Positions 13,953 through 21,913 of a DNA stretch of 24,944 bases are shown in pieces. The notes under the pieces were generated by a model. It did no database searches and was not told the DNA's origin. It worked only from the letters and a program-made list of their open reading frames with translations. This stretch comes from Sva-07 sp035527095. GTDB lineage: Bacteria; Actinomycetota; Acidimicrobiia; Acidimicrobiales; Ilumatobacteraceae. Position 1 is the stretch's first letter. Every line of letters begins with the position of its first letter. The stretch covers positions 1-24,944 of the forward strand of contig DATLBC010000081.1 in NCBI GenBank assembly GCA_035527095.1, given 5' to 3'. Made by a program: the position numbers and the translations under genes.

Positions 13953-13991
13953 CCCTCCGCTCCGCCGAACTCGCGCAGCCGGGTGGAATGC

Positions 13992-16691
13992 TCACTGGTT
14001 GCCAGGAGGCGATCCGGATGTGAGAACCACCGCAGCGTGCACATATTCGGCCGCTTTGGCGACGGCCTCGTCGTGCATGAGGGGCCTCGTTGGCTGGACC
14101 GCCGGATCGAGTGTCTCGTCGAGGTGGGCGATGAGCTCCGGGAAGATTCGAGCCGCACCCGTCGTGCGAGCGACGTCGGCGAGCATCCACGCGTCCACGG
14201 GACATTCCTGGGCCGATGCAAACGCAGCGCCGATGGCAAGGGCGATGTCGGTGAAGGTGATCTCGCGATTTCGGATCCACCGATCGATGGACGGTTCGAT
14301 CAGCTCCGCTGCCAGACCCGGTTGGTCGAGCAGGACGGCGACGCGCGCCCCGAACGCCGCGCCTGCGTCGTGGGTTCTCGTGCCAGGTGCTGCGAGTTCA
14401 CGGGTCAGCCTGAAGTGTTGAAGAGCGAGAGCCGGCTGACGTGCTTCCAACGCGGATGCGAGTGTGAATTCCGCGACCGCGCGTACTGATGGCGAGCCGA
14501 CGGCCTCCGCCACCCGGACGGCTGTTCGTGCCAGTTCCAGTCCTTCGGATTCGGGGAGTCGCCCGGACCTCGTTCCCCAGACGACCTTGGCACACAGGCA
14601 CTGCACCTCGACCGCGTCGTCGCGCTCGAGACCGGCTCCGAGCACGGCTCGTTGGGCGACCTCGAATGCCGCCGCCAACGGGTTCTCTCCCGGGCGTCGC
14701 GTCTCGGCCTGGGACAGGAGGTTGAGGGCCATGCGGGGTGGATCGACGCCGTTCGCGTTGCTGATCTCCTCGATGACACGAAATATCTCGTGGTGGGTGG
14801 CGATGAGGTCCGAGCTGAGAGAATGCTCGAGCGCGAGCACGAAGACGTCAGCAGCGCCGGTGAAGTTGCCCGTCGGGTCGGCCTCCCACAGGCCCCAGGC
14901 CGGCACGAGCAACGGGGCGGAGTGAAGATTGGCGTTGCGTTGAAACGGCCCCAGCAGACTCCCTGCGGTGTCGAGTTCTCCGATCTCGATCGACCACTCG
15001 ACAAGTCGTCGAAGATTGGGGACCTCGAGCGCCAGCGACGTCGTCCATTGCACCTCGTTCGGACCCAACAGTTCTCGGCTGGCCGTCGGAGCCCACTCGC
15101 TGTAATGACTGCACGCCGCCAGGAACACCTCGCGTGTTTCACCCGCTTGTTCGAGACGCTCTTCGCTGTACTGGCGGATGGTCTCGAGAAACGAGTACCG
15201 GGTGCGTCCTTCGACGGGCTCTGCCGACAGCAGCGACTTGGCGACCAGACTGCTCAGGGTTTCGCTGAGATCATGGCGGTCAAGCACGAGGTCCGCGCAG
15301 ACTGCCATTGCGGCGTCCAGGTCGAAGGTTCCGCCAAAGGCGGCGAGCCGCCGCATGACTTGCTGGGCCGTGACGTCCAGGAGATCGTGAGACCAGTCGA
15401 CGGTTGCTCGTAGGGTCTGGTGTCGGTCGCGTCCGCGGCGCCTTCCGCCGGTGAGCAGCCGGAATCGGTCGTCGAGATTCTCGGCGATCTCGACGGGCGT
15501 CATGGCCGCGATCCTTCCAGCCGCCAACTCGATCGCCAACGGGATGCCGTCGAGCCCACGACAGACATCGACCACCGCATCTCTGTTTTCAGCCGTGATC
15601 GAGAACCCGGTGACAAGCGCCGCGGCTCGTTCGGCAAACAACTGCACGGCCTCTGCGTGTCCGGCATCATCGTCCGCGGCGGGCAATCCGAGAGACGGCA
15701 CCGCAAAGAGGCGCTCGCCCTCGAGAGCCAAACCTTCCCGACTGGTCGCCAGGAGCCGCACACCCGGGCACGTGTCGAGGATCGAGGCGGCGACGTCTGC
15801 AGCATCGTCGAGCAGATGCTCGCAATTGTCGAGGACCACAAAGGCCTGCTGGTATCGCAGCGCGTGAGTCACCGAGTCGGTGAGACTCGATCCTTGCTGC
15901 TGACGAATTCCGACAGCCGTCGCGATCGCTTCCGCAATGCTTTCCTGGTCACTTGCCGACGCCAACTCGCAGAACCAGACACCATCGGTGTATTCGCCCA
16001 GCACCTCAGCCGCAACCTGGAGCGCGAGGCGTGTCTTGCCCACGCCGCCGACGCCGGTCAAGGTGACCAATGGGCAATCCTCGAATGCATCGATGACCGC
16101 CGAGATGAGTTGGCCACGCCCGATGAAGCTCGACCGCTGCGCGGGCAGGTTCGTGGGATACGAGCCCACAGAGCGAACTGGTCCGAACTCGGATCTCAGA
16201 CCAGCGGCCGTGAGTTGAAACAACGATTCGGGTCGACTCAAGTCACGCAGCACATGTTCACCGAGGCCAACCAGCTCGAACCCATCGAACTCGGAGACCA
16301 GATCTGCGGTTGCCTTCGAAACCAGGATCTGCTCGCCGTGAGCCGCTGCCATGACCCGCGCAGCTCGATTCACGGTGACCCCGAAATAGTCCTCATCTCG
16401 TTCTTGTGCCGCGCCGGTGTGCATGCCCATCCGCACCGGCAGTGCCAGCGCTCGCTGCGCTTCGATCGCACACCCGGCCGCTGCAGCGGCGTCGGCGAAT
16501 GCGACACAGAATCCATCGCCGCCTGTTGCGAAGACGTAGCCACCGCAAGCGTCGATGGTCGAACGCATGATGTCGTCGTGCCGCTCGAGCGCTTCTTCCA
16601 TGACATCCGGCCGCTCATCCCACAGCCGCGTCGAGCCCTCGATGTCGGTGAAGAGAAACGTCACGGTCCCCGAAGGTCGATCCCCGGACAT
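13992..16691 (-). CDS. Class III cyclase-like domain fused to STAND/NB-ARC-type ATPase and helical repeats
   Basis: The 899-residue protein has three parts. Residues 8-160 are a class III nucleotide cyclase homology domain with both metal aspartates (Asp16 in FTDIEGS, Asp59 in GGDGF) and the transition-state pair Asn109/Arg113. The substrate-specifying Lys and Asp appear replaced by Ala55 and Val106. Residues 185-500 are a STAND-type NTPase: Walker A GVGGVGKT (214-221), Walker B FVVLDN (285-290), LLATSRE and the GIPLA motif (383-387). The remainder is helical, TPR-like, with no LuxR helix-turn-helix at the end, unlike the mycobacterial Rv0386/Rv1358/Rv2488c proteins of similar layout. It is probably a ligand-triggered signalling switch. 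The ATG start has TAGTGT 6 nt upstream. It is divergent from the homocysteine methyltransferase gene. Confidence 0.9.
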   Translation of the reverse strand: MSGDRPSGTVTFLFTDIEGSTRLWDERPDVMEEALERHDDIMRSTIDACGGYVFATGGDGFCVAFADAAAAAGCAIEAQRALALPVRMGMHTGAAQERDEDYFGVTVNRAARVMAAAHGEQILVSKATADLVSEFDGFELVGLGEHVLRDLSRPESLFQLTAAGLRSEFGPVRSVGSYPTNLPAQRSSFIGRGQLISAVIDAFEDCPLVTLTGVGGVGKTRLALQVAAEVLGEYTDGVWFCELASASDQESIAEAIATAVGIRQQQGSSLTDSVTHALRYQQAFVVLDNCEHLLDDAADVAASILDTCPGVRLLATSREGLALEGERLFAVPSLGLPAADDDAGHAEAVQLFAERAAALVTGFSITAENRDAVVDVCRGLDGIPLAIELAAGRIAAMTPVEIAENLDDRFRLLTGGRRRGRDRHQTLRATVDWSHDLLDVTAQQVMRRLAAFGGTFDLDAAMAVCADLVLDRHDLSETLSSLVAKSLLSAEPVEGRTRYSFLETIRQYSEERLEQAGETREVFLAACSHYSEWAPTASRELLGPNEVQWTTSLALEVPNLRRLVEWSIEIGELDTAGSLLGPFQRNANLHSAPLLVPAWGLWEADPTGNFTGAADVFVLALEHSLSSDLIATHHEIFRVIEEISNANGVDPPRMALNLLSQAETRRPGENPLAAAFEVAQRAVLGAGLERDDAVEVQCLCAKVVWGTRSGRLPESEGLELARTAVRVAEAVGSPSVRAVAEFTLASALEARQPALALQHFRLTRELAAPGTRTHDAGAAFGARVAVLLDQPGLAAELIEPSIDRWIRNREITFTDIALAIGAAFASAQECPVDAWMLADVARTTGAARIFPELIAHLDETLDPAVQPTRPLMHDEAVAKAAEYVHAAVVLTSGSPPGNQ

Positions 16692-16697
16692 GGCCTG

Positions 16698-16703
16698 ACA
16701 CTA
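16698..16703 (-). promoter_or_regulatory. Leaderless -10 element for the cyclase-STAND gene
   Basis: Minus-strand TAGTGT, six bases, then the ATG at 16691. No Shine-Dalgarno is present. Confidence 0.5.
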
Positions 16704-16783
16704 GATGACGACACCCGACCCCGACGGTGGCGTCGGGTGACCTCTTCGACGAGACTGATCCACGGGACACGAGGGGGTGTGCG

Positions 16784-17722
16784 ATGGCAGGTTCTTTCCC
16801 GCCACAACAGGACGGTCTGCACTACCTGACCGAAGGCGGTCAGGAGACCGAGATCATGTACAAGTTCGGGTTCGAGCTACCCGAGTTCGCCATGTTCCCG
16901 TTGCTGGACGACCCGCGGGCGGTGCCCGAGCTTCGGGCGATGTACGAGCGCTACCTCGAGACCGCCTGCGCCCATGGGTTCGGCGCCTTGATGGGGGGCC
17001 TCGACTATCGGGCGAGCCCGGACTGGGCGGAGCTGCTCGGCTACTCACCGAACGCGTTGGCGGAGATGCAGCTCAGGGCCATCGGCTTCCTGCGTGAGGT
17101 CAGCCGACCATACGCCGACCAGCTCCGCGCATTGATGTTCGTCGGCATCGTCGGGCCACGCGGCGACGCGTACACACTCGATCAGCGCATGACCGCGGAG
17201 GCGGCCGAGGACTACCACTCGACCCAGATCGAGACACTCGCGAAAGCCAACGTCGACCTGGTCGAGGCCATGACCTTCAACAGCGTCCCCGAGGCAGTCG
17301 GTGTGGCACGAGCTGCGGCTCGAGTCGGGTTACCTGCGTCGATCTCGTTCACACTCGACAGCAACCACCGCCTGCACTCGGGCCCAACCCTGAAGGAAGC
17401 GATTGATGCCGTCGATGGCGAATGCGGCGAGCACCGGCCGGCCTTCTACGGCATCAACTGTTCGCATCCGCTCGAGTTCCTGCCTGCCATCGAGCCGGGC
17501 GACTGGTTCGAGCGGGTCCGGTGTCTGCGCCCGAACGCGGCCATGATGGACAAGATCTCGCTGTGCACGCTCGGGCACCTCGAATCCGGCGACCCTGTCG
17601 ACCTCGGCCGGCGCATGGGTGCAGTCGCCAAGCAGCATCCCCACATCGACATCTGGGGCGGATGTTGCGGCACGTGGGAATCACACCTCGACGAAATCGC
17701 TCGCAACGTCGACCCGCACTGA
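16784..17722 (+). CDS. Homocysteine S-methyltransferase family protein
   Basis: The 312-residue protein carries the three zinc cysteines of the Hcy-methyltransferase fold: Cys226 in GINCSHP, and Cys294-Cys295 in GGCCGTW. The barrel also shows FVGIVGPRGDAY and DLVEAMTFNSVPEA, typical of the family. Members move a methyl group from a donor such as S-methylmethionine or betaine to homocysteine, giving methionine. The ...YKFGFELPEFAMFPLL start, with an ETEI block, points to a less studied subgroup, so donor and acceptor are open. The ATG at 16784 has GAGGGGG about 7 nt upstream; in-frame sequence before it is not conserved. No SAM riboswitch was recognised in the 92 bp upstream, which is shared with the divergent cyclase gene. 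Confidence 0.88.
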   Translation: MAGSFPPQQDGLHYLTEGGQETEIMYKFGFELPEFAMFPLLDDPRAVPELRAMYERYLETACAHGFGALMGGLDYRASPDWAELLGYSPNALAEMQLRAIGFLREVSRPYADQLRALMFVGIVGPRGDAYTLDQRMTAEAAEDYHSTQIETLAKANVDLVEAMTFNSVPEAVGVARAAARVGLPASISFTLDSNHRLHSGPTLKEAIDAVDGECGEHRPAFYGINCSHPLEFLPAIEPGDWFERVRCLRPNAAMMDKISLCTLGHLESGDPVDLGRRMGAVAKQHPHIDIWGGCCGTWESHLDEIARNVDPH

Positions 17723-17872
17723 GGCTCGCCGCCGCGACCGAGGGGATCACGCCGAGTGTGGGACCTCGGCTCGTCGAGCGCCCGAGGACGCCAGATCGGC
17801 AGTCTGCTACACCTGTATTCGCCGACGAGTGGTGTGGCACAACCAGATGCCTTCCCGGAACTGGAGCAGTAG

Positions 17873-18619
17873 ATGGCTGAGGACGAGAAGGAAAACTGGA
17901 TAGAGCGGAACTCGAAGACGATCACGACGCTCGCCGCCGTCAGCATCCCGATCGTGCTCGCTTTCTTCGGCTATCTCGCAAACCGTCAGATCTCCCAGCA
18001 GCAACTCAACCAGGAATACGTCAGTCTTGCGATCGGCATTCTCGGCGAGGAAACCAACGTCAACGAAGCGCAGACCTGCAAGGAGGAGATCCTCCGAGTC
18101 GAGAGCATCGAGGGGAAGACGGCACGACAGGTTGCCGAAGATCTCGAGGACAGCCCGGAGCTGCGCGACCTTCCGAAGACCCTCTATCGCAAGTGGGCAC
18201 TGGACCTTCTCCTCGAGAGCACCCCGCAGGCCGTACAACTCACTCCCGCCCAGTACACGGGACTGCTCTGCGGTGAGCGGCTCTCAGCGGTGACCGAACC
18301 AGACGATGCCACCTCGACCGAAGGCAACGATCAAGCAGGTACTGACTCCGTCCTGTTCCAACGATTGGTCGAGGCACGAGACGACAAGGGCACCACTTGC
18401 CTGATCGTGAGCAGCGACACCGACACCGTGGGCGTCGGAAGAGTCGGCGAGGGCAACTACGAAGTGACGAAGACGGTCGAACTTCCGACGGACGATCCCG
18501 GTCAAGAGCCGACCGACGTGAGGTATGTCAACATCCTCGACAACTCGGTGTGGGTGTTGGTGGGGCCGACCGCGCAGGCATCGGCTGATCCGTGCCCACC
18601 CACCACCACCGACGACTGA
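17873..18619 (+). CDS. Membrane-anchored protein of unknown function
   Basis: The 248-residue protein has one hydrophobic helix near the N-terminus (about 17-36) after a charged head, so it is anchored with most of the chain on one side. Next comes RQISQQQLNQEYVSLAIGILGEE and a helical part ending RKWALDLLLESTPQAVQLT. I recall similar 'TM + QxxxNxxYVxLAVxIL + LRxWA' modules at the start of various bacterial hypothetical proteins, with no known role. Cysteines at TCKEE and LLCGE may pair. From about 140 a Thr/Asp/Glu-rich linker leads to a small beta-rich tail (DKGTTCLIV, YVNILDNSVWVLVG) and an acidic, Thr-rich end. The ATG has GGAG about 6 nt upstream. No partner gene is adjacent; a decayed gene follows. 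Confidence 0.75.
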   Translation: MAEDEKENWIERNSKTITTLAAVSIPIVLAFFGYLANRQISQQQLNQEYVSLAIGILGEETNVNEAQTCKEEILRVESIEGKTARQVAEDLEDSPELRDLPKTLYRKWALDLLLESTPQAVQLTPAQYTGLLCGERLSAVTEPDDATSTEGNDQAGTDSVLFQRLVEARDDKGTTCLIVSSDTDTVGVGRVGEGNYEVTKTVELPTDDPGQEPTDVRYVNILDNSVWVLVGPTAQASADPCPPTTTDD

Positions 18620-18742
18620 ACGGGTTCCCGCCCGACAGCCTGCTGATGGGCTGCTTGGGCGAAGGTTCCAGCGCCATCTTCTGTCGAGCTTCCTCAACGG
18701 CATCACGCGGATGCCCTGCTCGGTCGAGAGACACGAAGGAGA

Positions 18743-19301
18743 TGCGCGGCCTACGGCCGCTCGGCAGGATTCGCGATGCCCGGGATCCGTCTCGACGTCG
18801 TGGACGACGCCGGTCGACCGGTGCCCACCGGCACCGAGGGCATGTTGGCCGTGCATCGAGCCGACTCATCGCTGGTCTTCTTCGACGGCTACGTCGGCGC
18901 AGAAGGCCAGGGTTGGGTCGGCGACTACTACCTCACGGGAGACACGGTCGAGCAGAACGAGGACGGTTCGATCAGCTTCGTGGGTCGCAGTGACGACGTG
19001 ATCCCGTCGGCCGGCCATCGGATCGGGCCCGTTCGACGTCGAGAGCTGCCCGCTCGAGCACGACGCCGTTACCGAGAGCGCCGTCGTCGGCAAGCCCGAC
19101 GACCAACGTGGTGAGATCGTTGTCGCCGACGTGGTGTTGCACGAGGGGTACGCCCGCAGCGAGTCGTTGATCGCCGAGCTGACTCGGCACGTGCGCGAGC
19201 GCTTGGGCAAGCACGCCTTCCCGCGCGAGGTCACGTTCGTCGACTCGTTGCCGAAGACGCCCAGCAGCAAGATCCAGCGGTTCGTGCTGCGCAACGGCTG
19301 A
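18743..19301 (+). pseudogene. Acyl-CoA synthetase (AMP-binding, ACSM-like), C-terminal remnant with frameshift
   Basis: Reading from 18743, the frame gives GRSAGFAMPGIRLDVVDDAG, then YLTGDTVEQNEDGSISFVGR and DDVIPSAGHRIGP, the hinge and C-domain of an AMP-forming acyl-CoA synthetase. At about 19025-19031 (GGGCCCG) one extra base shifts the frame. From 19032 the family sequence resumes as FDVESCPLEHDAVTESAVVGKP, continuing to the TGA at 19299-19301. The adenylation-supporting Lys is still there in PKTPSSKIQRF. Nothing homologous to the large N-terminal domain (about 350 residues, with the AMP/ATP loop) is present upstream, where the membrane-anchored gene ends at 18619. It is therefore truncated and broken. 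The ATG at 18776 could at best start a 112-residue chimera. Confidence 0.85.
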
Positions 19302-19485
19302 CTGCACTCGCTCGAAGTTGGTACGCAAGGCTGCGGCGGACTCCACCGAGAGGCCGACCGTTCGTAAGTGTCGTGCTGCTTGGGTTCGATCCGTCGATCG
19401 GCTCCAGCGGTGTGAGCGAGCTCGGCCAGTGAAGCGTGGGTAGCGTCCTGTTCGACCGCTCGCGATCGGCGGCCCGACGTTCAAA

Positions 19486-20147
19486 GAGGAGAGTGCGATG
19501 GGACGGCGGGCAAGGTGCAGAACTTCACCGTGTCGGCTGACGGCTATGCAACCGGTGAGGGCCAGTCCCTCCAACAGCCGTTCGGGCACGCCGACCCGGC
19601 AGAGTTGATCGAGTGGGGCCTTGCGACGGCGAGCTGGCCGGGCCGAACCGACGTCGGAGGCTCTCGCGGACTCGACGACCACTTCACCCGTGACTTCTCC
19701 CACGGGATCGGCGCCGAGATCATGGGCCGCAACAAGTTCGGCCCCCTGCGTGGTCCCTGGAACGACCACGAGTGGCTCGGCTGGTGGGGCGACAACCCAC
19801 CGTTCCACACACCCGTGTTCGTGCTCACCCACCACGAACGGCCATCGTTCACGCTCGCCGACACCACATTCCATTTCCTCGACGCAACCCCGGACGCTGC
19901 CGTCGACCGCGCCAAGGATGCGGCAAATGGGCTCGATGTTCGAGTCGGCGGAGGGCCCACCTCGGTCCGGTCGTTTCTCGACGCCGACGTCATCGACGAC
20001 ATGCACATCGTCGTCGCTCCGATCAGGCTCGGCGCCGGTATACGACTGTGGGACACGTCTGCCGACTTCGATGATCGCTTCCACCACGAGACCATTCCCA
20101 GCCCGAGTGGCGTCATCCACCATCTCCTCTGGCGCCGGGACCGATGA
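19486..20147 (+). CDS. Dihydrofolate reductase-like (RibD C-terminal domain) family protein, start displaced by a frameshift
   Basis: From the GTG at 19515 the frame encodes 210 residues of the RibD/DHFR-like family: QNFTVSADGYATGEGQSLQQP, IGAEIMGRNKFGPLRGPW, DNPPFHTPVFVLTHHERPSF, DVRVGGGPTSVRSFL and VVAPIRLGAG. Such proteins bind NAD(P)H and reduce a pterin- or pyrimidine-like substrate; here the substrate is unknown. The family normally starts MGK-V-VQNF. An excellent ribosome-binding site (GAGGAG, 19486-19491) lies 6 nt before ATG at 19498, and that ATG reads Met-Gly-Arg-Arg-Ala before leaving the frame. One missing base between 19501 and 19514 would join it to the conserved frame. Either the gene now depends on the poorly placed GTG at 19515, or it is inactivated, or the base is a sequencing error. 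The feature span includes the ribosome-binding site and original start. Confidence 0.8.
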
Positions 20148-20314
20148 ACGCCAAGCCTCTTCGCCAGATGTCTCGGTCGGCGGTCCTCAACGGGCGCGTT
20201 CGGAAGGTGACCATGTGTGGGCTTCGACGGACCAGCGCTTCTTCTCCGGTCAGGAGCGGCGGCTGGCGGTGGACGACGAGCGCTTGGGTCGGTCGGGTAC
20301 GGTGAGGGGAAGGG

Positions 20315-21103
20315 GTGGTCGATGTGCAGGGCCGAGCAATCTATGGGGACTTCGAGATCGCCTACCGGGCGCACGGCGACGGATCGCCATTGATGTTGGT
20401 GCCCGGAGTGACCCAGTCCGCCGAGCGGTGGCTCGAGGCCGGCTACGTGGATGCCCTGTCGAAGAGTCGCCGTGTCGTGGCGGTTGACCCATTGGGCCAC
20501 GGCCTCAGTTCGAAGACCGCAGCGATTGACGCCTACGCACCGGATCGGCTCGTCGAGCACCTGTTGGCCGTGCTGGACGACGCCGACATCGAGGTCGCGG
20601 ACGTGTGGGGCTATTCCCGTGGCGCGTCGATGGCCGGCAAGCTTGCCGAGAGGCATCCTGATCGGGTCCGACGACTGGTCGTGGGCGGCATTCCGCTGTT
20701 TGAGACCCGCCCGATCATGGAGGCTCTCGGGATGATCCCCGACTGGTCAGTGGTCGAGGAGCGCCATGAGCGCTGCCTTGGAGGCGACTGGTCGGCGTAC
20801 TGGGACGGATTTCCGCTTCCGCTCCCGGACGTCGTGAAGGACGATCTGGCGTCGCGCAACGATCTCAGTTCGATCTCGGCATGTGGAGTGGCTGGTCATC
20901 TCGAACCCATGGTCTGGCAGGCCACGCCGGGGATTGAGACCCTTGCGTACTGGGGACACAGCGAGATCTTCCACGAACTGAACGTGGAAGCTGCCGCGGA
21001 TCAACCGATTCGCACCTGCACGGTCGAGGGCGGGCACGCAGAGGCCTTCTTTCCGGCTGAGCCGGCCATGGCAGAGGTCAACCCGTTCCTGAGCAGCGAG
21101 TAG
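20315..21103 (+). CDS. Alpha/beta hydrolase
   Basis: The 262-residue protein has the alpha/beta hydrolase fold. The oxyanion region is LMLVPGVTQSAERW, the strand-turn VVAVDPLGHGLS precedes the nucleophile elbow VWGYSRGAS with Ser101, and the catalytic His is His241 in VEGGHAEAF. A cap region sits between about 125 and 200. Similar proteins are esterases, C-C hydrolases or haloperoxidase-like enzymes; the substrate cannot be read off. There is no signal peptide, so it is cytoplasmic. The GTG at 20315 follows a purine-rich GAGGGGAAGG stretch. A TACGGT hexamer stands 10 nt upstream, too close to give a normal leader, so the start may be a few codons off. It follows the DHFR-like gene on the same strand after 167 bp with no recognised feature. 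Confidence 0.85.
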   Translation: MVDVQGRAIYGDFEIAYRAHGDGSPLMLVPGVTQSAERWLEAGYVDALSKSRRVVAVDPLGHGLSSKTAAIDAYAPDRLVEHLLAVLDDADIEVADVWGYSRGASMAGKLAERHPDRVRRLVVGGIPLFETRPIMEALGMIPDWSVVEERHERCLGGDWSAYWDGFPLPLPDVVKDDLASRNDLSSISACGVAGHLEPMVWQATPGIETLAYWGHSEIFHELNVEAAADQPIRTCTVEGGHAEAFFPAEPAMAEVNPFLSSE

Positions 21104-21321
21104 TCGAAGCCCGCCAGGGTGCACTGCAGCTCCTTGGCAGTTCTCGATAGTGGACACCCCATCGCATCGCGGATCCCACTCGGCGGCTTCGCCGGGTCTC
21201 GGCGAACGGCACTCCGTCTTGCATCGACGGTCTAGTCAGGGTGGCAGGGGGACTCGCCCGCCTCGAACTGACCCGATGTTTCCGTCAAGTGAGACGACGA
21301 GAGCTCACGGAGCCCGATCGG

Positions 21322-21624
21322 TCAGCGTGCTCGAGCCTCGACATCCAGCTGGTGGTGCACGTACTCGTGGGCGAGCCAGCGCAGTCCGTCCGCGACGGTG
21401 CCCTCGCCCCAGACGGCATCTCCGGTGTAGGCGCCGAACTTGATCTGCTCGACACATGATCCGACCTGCTCCATCGGGACGCTGACGGAATCCGCCGCTG
21501 GAGCCCCTGCGACCCGCCCCTGAGCGCTGCCCGCTGGCGGGTCTGCCGCCTCGTCGATCGCCTCACACCCGAGCACTCCAAGAGATGCAGCAATCAGGAC
21601 GACGATGGCGACGGATGGACGCAT
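21322..21624 (-). CDS. Small lipoprotein of unknown function
   Basis: The 100-residue protein begins MRPSVAIVVLIAASLGVLGC, a lipoprotein signal peptide with lipobox VLGC and Cys20 for lipidation. The mature part has an Ala/Pro-rich stretch and then the block EQVGSCVEQIKFGAYTGDAVW, which resembles a motif in other actinobacterial small lipoproteins that I recall without a name. The final segment contains WLAHEYVHHQLD, a HExxH-like string, but the protein is too short for a usual zinc protease and the last third may come from a shifted frame. No clear -10 or Shine-Dalgarno precedes the ATG. It is divergent from the DUF839 gene and convergent with the alpha/beta hydrolase gene. Confidence 0.6.
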   Translation of the reverse strand: MRPSVAIVVLIAASLGVLGCEAIDEAADPPAGSAQGRVAGAPAADSVSVPMEQVGSCVEQIKFGAYTGDAVWGEGTVADGLRWLAHEYVHHQLDVEARAR

Positions 21625-21865
21625 GAGCCGTCATCGGCAACTTCGGCCGGGCTCTTGCTCGCTGGAGTCTTGGCCCATCGTCGTTGCTCTTGCCGTTCTC
21701 GGTCAGGCACCTCGTCTCCGCGTTCTGCCCAGATTATGAGCCTGCAGGAGCCCAACGGCGCATCACAGTTGCATGAGCATGCTTTGGGATGCAGGTTTCC
21801 GCCGGTCCCTGCGGCACGTCTTCGTCATGTCCGGCGTCCTGTTCGAGGCGTCTCGGCGGATGGGG

Positions 21866-21871
21866 TACCCT
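21866..21871 (+). promoter_or_regulatory. -10 element for the DUF839 gene
   Basis: TACCCT lies 42 nt before the ATG at 21914, which has its own AGAGGA ribosome-binding site. Here the same hexamer type seen at leaderless genes would give a transcript with a leader of about 35 nt. Confidence 0.4.
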
Positions 21872-21913
21872 CGCTGCACGAGGCCCGCACGTGGGGCTCC
21901 CTTCGAGAGGAAC

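Noticed and set aside
15420..16829. Plus-strand open frame of 469 codons
   Set aside because: It is antisense to the cyclase-STAND gene, whose motifs are clear on the other strand.
18972..20123. Minus-strand open frame of 383 codons
   Set aside because: It covers the synthetase remnant and the DHFR-like gene in antisense. Only the short stretch near 19302-19385 looks coding-like, and it is reported as a weak finding.
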